Positions 9,701 through 15,425 of a stretch of 64,000 bases of DNA are shown here, one piece after another. Numbering within the stretch: the stretch's first letter is position 1; each line of letters opens with the position of its first letter. The notes beneath the pieces were generated by a model. It did not search any database. It was not told the DNA's origin and saw only the letters and a list, made by a program, of their open reading frames with translations. Source of the DNA: Leclercia sp. S52 (GTDB lineage: Bacteria > Pseudomonadota > Gammaproteobacteria > Enterobacterales > Enterobacteriaceae); NCBI RefSeq assembly GCF_039727615.1, contig NZ_CP152474.1, positions 3,410,001-3,474,000 of the forward strand. The letters run 5' to 3'. Both the position numbers and the translations under genes were made by a program.

Positions 9701-10259
9701 TTACACGTTGACCAATAACGTTGAAACCCTGGTGTTTACCGGGACAGGCACTTTCACCGGCAGAGGAAATGCCATTGCCAACACCCTCACCGGTGGCAGC
9801 GGTAATGACGCTTTGTATGGGATGGGAGGAAACGACCAGCTGAACGGTGGGGCAGGAAATGACGCCCTTGATGGGGGTGACGGTGCCGATACCCTTCAGG
9901 GCGGGGCCGGTAACGATAAACTGACGGGCGGAGCGGGTAACGACAGACTCGAGGGTGGCCAGGGTGACGATATCCTGACCGGTGGTACGGGAAATGACAC
10001 CTTCGTCTTTAGCGCAGGCTTTGGGCGAGACCGTATTACCAACGGCTTCGACAGTAATCCCAGCGGCGGACAGGACTACCTCGATCTGAGTTCACTGGGC
10101 ATTAGCGTGGCGAATTTTGCCAGCAGCGTCACTATTGCCGGGGGAGCCGGGAACAGTACCCTGATTACCCTCGGCAACCCTGCTAATGGCAATGTCATTA
10201 CGTTAGAAAACGTGAAGGCTAACAGCATCGATATGAATGATTTTGTTCTGATCGGATAA
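6792..10259 (+). CDS. Secreted animal-type heme peroxidase with RTX repeats
   Basis: This 1155-residue protein combines a peroxidase-cyclooxygenase superfamily domain (about residues 200-860) with a C-terminal RTX region (about 853-1070). Distal His is H294 in FGQYFDHGLDF, catalytic Arg is R488 in IWARNHN, and proximal His is H569 in YRFGHSMIG; the order and spacing fit the family. About 16 nonapeptides of GGxGxD type bind calcium after secretion, and the end (MNDFVLIG) resembles an uncleaved type I secretion signal. A TTG at 6777 is in frame, but the ATG at 6792 follows GAGAGA and is preferred. Pseudomonas putida has a comparable RTX heme peroxidase. There is no N-terminal signal peptide. 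The T1SS at 14-19 kb is a possible exporter, by inference. Confidence 0.88.
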   Translation: MADLRKSDLKFSLLHASVAQAYVDGVNFNILSNRLVPFGMRTFDDSFSHLVTGQGKFGATDHSFQRLFDPSFKAEYAGMGSVIDAPSWIIRNQTANILSKVEVNKGTDPVIGTGLNSVSGTPPPQAAIELPSRSGPSTLPQQKSTVPDGPNTLLNPGDPILLTSTKTLADDDDDVGGDGAFPLTASDVANLKNLVNGLEGGEDNDALGIRDLEGTGNNRVHLDYGSADQPFIRLTDAHYGAYNETTHNRDINPLFSGLDPRAISDALGTQEANLSGNAAGVNSLFTAFGQYFDHGLDFLGKGGNGTIQIGTPGSVPNPADLTRGTVDSIDANGIPQHLNKTSPFADQNQTYGSNELVGQFLREGDGLGGFTGKLLEGGLDPSNPNFKLLPTLRELILHHWNNNTLFTDGSLPGDHNMTFQEYYAGLVDSNGVINSSMLPAMTSNFMGSGFALLLDTNPFINLLDHYVAGDGRANENIALTAVHNIWARNHNFHVNGLLDAGFVGTAEELFQAAKIINEAEYQRVIYTDFADKLLGGMRGDGNHGFVEYNPDVDARVSHEFAVAAYRFGHSMIGQTLTVLDAQGNATQVPLFDAFLNPTNDTSAFNFPKAQLPYSPQPGYEQLGAAGIIAGGVVQAAEEVDVNLVDAVRNDLVRMSADVFAFDVAREWDVGLGSMNQIRADLLASRDPYVKEAVRFAGDLTPYSSWEDFQARNNLSDTVIAQFKQAYPDLVLEDSQIADFLAANPGYQFVNGNTVKGIDRVDLFVGGLAEKHINGGVVGQTFWVIIHEQLDRIQEGDRLYYIDRVEHLDFYDVLEEQGFAAIVARNTGLTNLPENIFGTSQLDKPPVVVNNNLVLNGGNGNDILNGGIGHDVLNGGGGNDTLNGGAGNDSLNGGSGNDSLDGGDGADNLQGGAGNDKLTGGAGNDRLEGGQGADTMTGGSGNDVYLVDNAKDIVKEDLNSGTDVVQTTLLNYTLTNNVETLVFTGTGTFTGRGNAIANTLTGGSGNDALYGMGGNDQLNGGAGNDALDGGDGADTLQGGAGNDKLTGGAGNDRLEGGQGDDILTGGTGNDTFVFSAGFGRDRITNGFDSNPSGGQDYLDLSSLGISVANFASSVTIAGGAGNSTLITLGNPANGNVITLENVKANSIDMNDFVLIG
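9484..9585 (+). repeat. RTX segment duplication, copy 1
   Basis: This 102-base segment of the peroxidase gene recurs 381 bases downstream at 9865-9966 with 5 mismatches by eye. It encodes about 34 residues of RTX nonapeptides (GGDGADNLQGG...). The near-identity at DNA level shows recent internal duplication. Confidence 0.85.
9865..9966 (+). repeat. RTX segment duplication, copy 2
   Basis: Second copy of the 102-base RTX block. Between the copies lies a non-RTX insert (residues about 940-1000, NVYLVDN...GRGNAIANTLTGG), a spacer type common between RTX blocks. Confidence 0.85.
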
Positions 10260-10274
10260 GGAGGAGACTCTATC

Positions 10275-10379
10275 GCGCCAGCATACGCCAACAGAACTGA
10301 AGGATTTATTAAGGGAACGAAATCCACCTTTATAATTCTGTTTTTTTCAGTTCTTTTATCAATATGCTTATGCTGGCGC
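10275..10379. repeat. Large nested inverted repeat downstream of peroxidase gene
   Basis: Two nested perfect arms occur: GCGCCAGCATA (10275-10285) pairs with TATGCTGGCGC (10369-10379), and AGAACTGAA (10293-10301) pairs with TTCAGTTCT (10346-10354). The inner loop is 44 bases with a T7 run. It may be a structured 3' end, a small RNA or a miniature inverted-repeat element. It contains no gene. Confidence 0.7.
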
Positions 10380-10528
10380 CTGCAGGGGAATTTGCACACC
10401 TTCCGTTTCTGCTTTCTCTTCGTCCTTCTCAGCCAATAGCACCCATACCCACAACTTCACATGTCGCTGTGCTGTACTCTCGCGCCGTTAAAACGAATTC
10501 ACACCTCAGAAAACAACGGAGAAATGGA

Positions 10529-10750
10529 ATGAAAAGAATCCTGATCGCGATGGCACTACTCGCCCCGTGCTCTGCGTTTGCCGGCGTAATCTTTCACCCG
10601 GTTGAGCGCGCTGCCGTAGTGGCAAATTCCGACCACCCGGTGGCTGCCGCGACGGTTACCGCTCAGGCAAGAAACCACCGCGCCGCCAGAGTGGATGCGG
10701 TTAGCTGCAACGATGGCCGCTGCGTACAGCACGGTAACGTTATTCGCTAA
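10529..10750 (+). CDS. Small exported protein of unknown function
   Basis: The 73-residue product begins MKRILIAMALLAPCSAFA with a good Sec signal peptide cleaved after AFA, leaving a mature peptide of about 55 residues. The mature part has two cysteines in a short loop (SCNDGRC), which could form a disulfide in the periplasm. The open frame extends upstream, but this ATG follows an ACGGAGAA ribosome site and gives the signal peptide. I do not recognise the family. It stands alone between the peroxidase and the flagellin, with its own terminator. Confidence 0.7.
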   Translation: MKRILIAMALLAPCSAFAGVIFHPVERAAVVANSDHPVAAATVTAQARNHRAARVDAVSCNDGRCVQHGNVIR

Positions 10751-10759
10751 GATTTATTG

Positions 10760-10785
10760 AGCTCCGGAATACCGGAGCTTTATTT
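10760..10785. terminator. Terminator between small exported protein and flagellin
   Basis: A perfect 8-bp stem AGCTCCGG / CCGGAGCT with loop AATA is followed by TTATTTC. It ends the plus-strand gene and overlaps the flagellin stop codon on the minus strand. Confidence 0.8.
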
Positions 10786-12687
10786 CATCGAATCATTCAG
10801 TAACGACAACACCACCTGCGGCATCTGATTGGCTTTGGTCAACAGCGATGCCATCGACTCCTGGAACATCTGCGCACGCGCCATATTTGTCACTTCAACC
10901 GCGTAATCCGCATCCTCAATACGTGAGCGAGAAGCGTTAACGGCCACAGACATTTTCCCCTGAAGATTTTGCGTGGACTCCAGACGGTTAGCCACGGCGC
11001 CCAGCGTACTGCGTCTTGCATCAACCTGCTTAATGGCATTGTCGATCGCCGCCAGGGGATTAAGAGGATTTTTCAGCCGTATTTCATTCCCGACTTCCGC
11101 GATATTCAGGGTGGTGTAGTTGGTGGCGGCATCCGTCGATGACCCAATAGACGCATTATAATAAAGTACGATATCACCCACGCCGTTCTGCGTTTTTAGC
11201 ATGATCTGGCCGGAGTTATCATCGGGTAAAACCAGGGTGACTCTCTTGGACTCCGTGCCGTTTACCACATCCATGTAGTAGTTACCGTCCGCATCCAGGC
11301 GCAGCACATCGTTCGACGTATTGCCGTCGGCATCGGTGTAACGCACATTGACCTTCGCAGGATCCATCGTCACGCGTGATGACCCATTGACGCGGGTAAC
11401 GTCCGAGAAATTATTCAGGCTGGTGGCGTTATTCGCCGTAACGACAAGGGAGCTGGCTGTGCCATCAGTCGTCGCCGTCACCGAGGCATTGTAGTAGCTA
11501 AAATTACCGCTGCCGTCGTCCACTTCCATAATGTACTGGCTACCCGATTTCAGCAGCCTGGAGTTGGCGGTGGAGACCGGATTATTACTGGCATCTTTAA
11601 ACGTCAGCGCTGCGGCGGTGGTATCAATAGTAGGTGTAGAAGTTACGACAGCAGGAGCAACGGAAAAAGCCGTGTCCAGTACGCTGGTCATCTGCGCGGT
11701 GACGGCACCGGATGCACCGTATGTCAGGGTGGCAGGATAATAGAAGTCATCCTGCTCGATATAGTAATGGCCGTTGGATTCTCTAAGCGTTGGCGCAGGG
11801 CTGTTGCTTAATACCCCGCCGCTGGTATCGAGATAGTTCACGGAAGGAATCGACCGGCCATTGAGCTGGGTGACGCCGCTGTAGACGGGCGTTCCAGTGG
11901 AAGCGTTGACAGTCACGTTTCCGGTTCCACTGGCGGTATCCCACTCGGCGATTGTGGTGGCCTGATAATAGACAGGCTTGCCGTCGTTTCCCGTATCCTG
12001 AATGTAATACTGGTTGTTGGTGGCGTTACGCACCAGCTGCGGCGAATTAAAGGTGCCTGACGGCGAATACGTGACGCTGACATTGCCGCTGGTCAGATCG
12101 ATATTACTGGCGCTGCCCGAGACCTGGTTTATATCTGAGACCGTTCCGCTGATCCCGCGGATAACGAAATCCTTCAGGCCTATACTGTCCACGCTGAAGT
12201 TTTTCGATAAATCGAGAGAGATTTTCTCATTATCACGGGTGCCGACCTGAAAACCGACCGTGCCCGCGCTGCCGTCCAGCAGGTTGATACCGTTAAAATC
12301 GACGGTGGTATTCAGCCGATCGATCTCTTTCAGGTTTAAATTGATTTCGGCCTGAATGGTATCGGCATCCAGCAGAGTATAGGACTCACTGAGCCCCTGC
12401 ACCGTGAGCTCACGGACGCGCTGCAGTCGGTTGTTAATTTCACCCATCGCGCTTTCGGCTGTCTGCACCAGCGACAAACCATCCCCGGCGTTACGTTGCG
12501 CCTGTTGCAGCGCATTCTGCTGGCTGGTCATGCGGTTAGCAATCGCCTGATTGGCCGCATTATCCTTCGCACTGTTGATCCGCATGCCAGAGGAGAGATT
12601 GCGGATGGCCTGCTCGAGGGCAGAGGTATTTTTTGCGGATCTTCCCTGAATCGTTAATGCTATTAAATTCGTTTTTAGGCTTAACAT
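10780..12687 (-). CDS. Orphan flagellin with repeat-containing variable domain
   Basis: This 635-residue protein has recognisable flagellin D0/D1 ends. The N-terminal part has LSSGMRINSAKDNAANQAIAN and LQRVRELTVQ; the C-terminal part has RSRIEDADYAVEVTNMARAQM and a tail ANQMPQVVLSLLNDSMK. The tail is longer than the usual VLSLLR end, and the N-terminus (MLSLKTN) diverges from MAQVINTN. The central domain (about residues 190-530) contains roughly four degenerate units sharing a YYI/YYM pattern followed by an Asp-rich turn. No other flagellar genes are nearby. A sigma-28-like promoter precedes it. It may be a minor or alternative filament subunit. Confidence 0.88.
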   Translation of the reverse strand: MLSLKTNLIALTIQGRSAKNTSALEQAIRNLSSGMRINSAKDNAANQAIANRMTSQQNALQQAQRNAGDGLSLVQTAESAMGEINNRLQRVRELTVQGLSESYTLLDADTIQAEINLNLKEIDRLNTTVDFNGINLLDGSAGTVGFQVGTRDNEKISLDLSKNFSVDSIGLKDFVIRGISGTVSDINQVSGSASNIDLTSGNVSVTYSPSGTFNSPQLVRNATNNQYYIQDTGNDGKPVYYQATTIAEWDTASGTGNVTVNASTGTPVYSGVTQLNGRSIPSVNYLDTSGGVLSNSPAPTLRESNGHYYIEQDDFYYPATLTYGASGAVTAQMTSVLDTAFSVAPAVVTSTPTIDTTAAALTFKDASNNPVSTANSRLLKSGSQYIMEVDDGSGNFSYYNASVTATTDGTASSLVVTANNATSLNNFSDVTRVNGSSRVTMDPAKVNVRYTDADGNTSNDVLRLDADGNYYMDVVNGTESKRVTLVLPDDNSGQIMLKTQNGVGDIVLYYNASIGSSTDAATNYTTLNIAEVGNEIRLKNPLNPLAAIDNAIKQVDARRSTLGAVANRLESTQNLQGKMSVAVNASRSRIEDADYAVEVTNMARAQMFQESMASLLTKANQMPQVVLSLLNDSMK

Positions 12688-12720
12688 TCCGATGTACCGG
12701 TACAGGTTTGTCTGGAGATG

Positions 12721-12747
12721 TTATCGGTCGTAATCCTGGTTAGTTGA
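12721..12747 (-). promoter_or_regulatory. Putative sigma-28 (FliA) promoter of orphan flagellin
   Basis: On the minus strand, TCAACTAA is followed by 11 bases and ACCGATAA, close to the class 3 flagellar consensus TAAAGTTT-N11-GCCGATAA, with a 7/8 match in the -10. The -10 ends about 33 bases before the ATG. Confidence 0.6.
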
Positions 12748-12884
12748 TGATTTATTTGAGTCTTAACCAAATTTAGTAGGGGTGCGCCGTTCGCAATTGC
12801 GGATATGTTAATTCGATTCAGGGTGACGACGACGTCTGTGAACGGCGAATAACCCTGCCACCGGCACGGTTTAAGGAAGGTAAT

Positions 12885-13424
12885 ATGTCAAAAGCGCTAC
12901 TCATCATCGATATGCAGAATTTTGTAAAAGAAAGAATTCAACAGGGCGTGGATTACTTTCCCCAAACCGGCATTGAAAATATGACCTCTGTAATGGATAA
13001 ATTCAGAGCCTCTGGCTGCCCCGTCATCCATGTACGCCACCAGACGCCTGAGCAGGGTTCGCCCCTCCATCACAGCTCGCCATCAAGCCAGCCCCTGGAA
13101 GCATTTGAGGAACGGCCTGGCGAACCGGTATTTATCAAACACACCTCCTCCGCGTTCAGCTCAACGGAATTACTGGCTCATCTCCAGGAGGCAAATATTT
13201 CAGAGGTGGTCGTTATCGGTGCGGTGGCCGGTTTTTGCGTAAACTCCACCGTCAGAATGGGTGCCGATCTTGGATTAAAGATGACGGTGCTAAAAGATGC
13301 GGTGCTCAGTTTTGAGCTGGAAAAATCTCAGCTCAGCGCGAAAACCATTCTTGATGTGACCCTGGGGCTGCTCGATGCTGGTTTTGCTCAGGTTATCGCC
13401 ACCAGGGAATTAAACGTCCACTGA
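12885..13424 (+). CDS. Isochorismatase-like cysteine hydrolase
   Basis: This 179-residue single-domain hydrolase is of the isochorismatase superfamily. The catalytic triad is visible: D9 in LIIDMQNF, K85 in VFIKHTSSAF and C118 in VAGFCVNSTVRMGADLG. The nonpolar cis-peptide environment before the Cys is typical. Family members cleave isochorismate, nicotinamide or N-carbamoyl compounds; the substrate cannot be told from sequence. A strong ribosome site AAGGAAGG precedes the ATG. It is divergent from the flagellin and appears monocistronic. Confidence 0.88.
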   Translation: MSKALLIIDMQNFVKERIQQGVDYFPQTGIENMTSVMDKFRASGCPVIHVRHQTPEQGSPLHHSSPSSQPLEAFEERPGEPVFIKHTSSAFSSTELLAHLQEANISEVVVIGAVAGFCVNSTVRMGADLGLKMTVLKDAVLSFELEKSQLSAKTILDVTLGLLDAGFAQVIATRELNVH

Positions 13425-13479
13425 GCTCTGCGCTCCAGGGTATAATCTGCCAATCATTTGACGGATTTCAGAAACGAAC

Positions 13480-14019
13480 ATGACCAAACTCACACTACAA
13501 GAGCAGATGCTTAAAGCTGGCTTAGTCACCAGCAAAAAAATGGCGAAAGTGCAGCGCACCGCCAAAAAATCCCGCGTTCAGGCGCGTGAGGCGCGCGAAG
13601 CGGTGGAGGTGAACAAGCAGGCGCAAATTGAACGCGACAAAGAGTTAAGCGAGCAGCAGAAGCAGGCGGCGCTGGCGAAAGAGTATAAGGCGCAGATCAA
13701 GCAGCTGATTGAGATGAACCGGATCGTGGTGGCAAAAGGGGATATCGGTTTTAACTTCACCGACAATAACCTGATTAAAAAAATCTATGTCGATAAGACC
13801 ACCCAGGCGCAGCTGATCAATGGCCGTCTCGCCATTGCCCGTCTGGTTGCCGACGCCGGTCGCGACAGCGAATATGCAATTATCCCCGCCATCGTTGCCG
13901 AGAAAATTTCCCAGCGTGATGCGAGCTATATCGTGTTAAGCAGCGAGTTGACTCAGGAAGCGAAGGACGAAGACGATCCGTACGCCGACTTTGTCGTCCC
14001 GGACGATCTGATGTGGTAA
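13480..14019 (+). CDS. yaiL: YaiL family protein (DUF2058)
   Basis: The 179-residue protein matches E. coli YaiL in length and over its whole sequence, starting MTKLTLQEQMLKAGLVTSKK and ending DPYADFVVPDDLMW. The N-terminal 80 residues are highly charged and Lys/Gln-rich, likely a coiled coil; the C-terminal half is the conserved globular part. Its molecular role is unknown; nucleoprotein or polysome association has been proposed for the family. In E. coli the gene lies at a different chromosomal position, so its presence between argW and lpxP reflects rearrangement or lineage-specific order. Confidence 0.88.
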   Translation: MTKLTLQEQMLKAGLVTSKKMAKVQRTAKKSRVQAREAREAVEVNKQAQIERDKELSEQQKQAALAKEYKAQIKQLIEMNRIVVAKGDIGFNFTDNNLIKKIYVDKTTQAQLINGRLAIARLVADAGRDSEYAIIPAIVAEKISQRDASYIVLSSELTQEAKDEDDPYADFVVPDDLMW

Positions 14020-14024
14020 CCCTG

Positions 14025-14053
14025 ACAGCCCCCCTCCCCCGGAGGAGGGCTGT
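14025..14053. terminator. Hairpin between yaiL and lapC-like gene
   Basis: ACAGCCCCCCTCC pairs with GGAGGAGGGCTGT with one mismatch. It lies between convergent genes and probably ends both transcripts, although it lacks a long T-run. Confidence 0.55.
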
Positions 14054-14060
14054 TCCATTC

Positions 14061-15425
14061 TTAACGCTCGCGGAACGCCTCCGCTCTGGCGCGCAGGATC
14101 GGTTTTAGCAGATAGGCCATCACCGTTTTCTTACCGGTAATAATATCCACCGAGGCGATCATCCCCGGAATAATCAACAGCGGCTTCTCATCCGTACCGA
14201 GGTGATTTTTGTCGGTGCGCAGACGAATAATATAAAAACTCTTCCCGTCCTTATCGGTCACCGTATCGGGGCTGATCTGCTCCAGGGTGCCCTTCAGCCC
14301 GCCATAGATGGTGTAGTCGTAGGCGGTAAATTTCACCGTCGCTTCCTGACCCGGACGTAAAAACGCGATGTCCTGCGGACGGATTTTGGCTTCCACCAGC
14401 AGATTGTCATCCAGCGGAACAATATCCACCAGGTCGTTACCCGGCTGGATCACGCCGCCGATGGTGTTGACCATCAGCTGCTGTACGATGCCGCGTACCG
14501 GCGAGGTCACCAGGGTGCGGTTCACCCGGTCGGAAATCGCCTTGCCCGAGGCCTCTATTTTACTGAGATCGGTTCGCGCCTCGTTGAGCTGCCCCAGCGC
14601 CTCGCTGCGGTAACGACCCCGCGTTTCGCTGACCTTGCTTTCGATCTCCTTGATGGCCGCTTCCGCCCGGGGAATGGCGAGCAGCACCGAGTCCAGCTGC
14701 CCCTGGGTTTCCACCACGCCACGACGCAGGCGCAGCACCTCTACTTTTGAGATTGCCCCTTTGGCCACCAGAGGTTCAGACATGCTGACCTCCTGCTGCT
14801 GTAGCCCGAGGCTACGGCGGTACTGGCTGACTTTGCCCTGGAAGTCGAGCAGCTCCTGCTTCTTCTGCACCAGCTGTTCGTTGAGCCCGGCCAGCTCACT
14901 CTGGATGCGTTTGTTCACGCTGGCAAAGAGCTCCATCTCGCCACTGGCGATATCCGGCGCCTTCTGCACAATCTCCGGTGCCAGGGTCAGGGTTGTTGCA
15001 TCGTCAAGCTGGGCGGTCAGACGCTGGATCCGCGCCTGCAGCGCCAGCCGGTCGGCATCGGACTCCCCGGCATTGGAGCGAAACTGGGTATCGTCCAGAC
15101 GCAGCAGCGGCGCCCCGGCCTTCACTACCTCGCCTTCGTGCACAAAGACTTCGGCCACGATCCCGCCTTCGAGGTTCTGCACCTTCTGCAGGCGGGAGGA
15201 GGGAATGGCCCGCCCTTCCCCGCGCGTCACCTCATCAATACTCGCCAGCGATGCCCAGAGGATCATGGCGATAAAGAAGGCGAAAATGGCCCACAGCGTC
15301 ACGCGCACTACCCACGGGGCATCATCCAGCAAGGCTTTGTTCACCTCATTGGTGGTGAAAGGCGCAGGCTGTTTATCTCCTGACAGCCAGCTCATCAGGC
15401 GGCTAAGCGACTCAACGATTCGCAT
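14061..15425 (-). CDS. lapC: LapC-like type I secretion periplasmic adaptor (HlyD family)
   Basis: This 454-residue membrane fusion protein links the ABC transporter to the TolC-like outer-membrane channel. One N-terminal transmembrane segment (VTLWAIFAFFIAMILWASLA, about residues 41-60) follows a short cytoplasmic tail. Next come the first lipoyl half-motif (VQNLEGGIVAEVFVHEGE), a long alpha-helical hairpin rich in Gln/Glu, and the second lipoyl/beta-barrel part (SPVRGIVQQLMVNTIGGVI). The ATG overlaps the upstream ABC transporter stop by 14 bases, so it is co-translated. It is the last gene of the adhesin-secretion operon. Confidence 0.92.
   Translation of the reverse strand: MRIVESLSRLMSWLSGDKQPAPFTTNEVNKALLDDAPWVVRVTLWAIFAFFIAMILWASLASIDEVTRGEGRAIPSSRLQKVQNLEGGIVAEVFVHEGEVVKAGAPLLRLDDTQFRSNAGESDADRLALQARIQRLTAQLDDATTLTLAPEIVQKAPDIASGEMELFASVNKRIQSELAGLNEQLVQKKQELLDFQGKVSQYRRSLGLQQQEVSMSEPLVAKGAISKVEVLRLRRGVVETQGQLDSVLLAIPRAEAAIKEIESKVSETRGRYRSEALGQLNEARTDLSKIEASGKAISDRVNRTLVTSPVRGIVQQLMVNTIGGVIQPGNDLVDIVPLDDNLLVEAKIRPQDIAFLRPGQEATVKFTAYDYTIYGGLKGTLEQISPDTVTDKDGKSFYIIRLRTDKNHLGTDEKPLLIIPGMIASVDIITGKKTVMAYLLKPILRARAEAFRER

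Noticed and set aside
1938..12773. Shared 15-mer GTCTTAACCAAATTT upstream of fadI and of the orphan flagellin
   Set aside because: One or two 15-mer matches are expected by chance in 64 kb, and there is no shared regulation to explain it.
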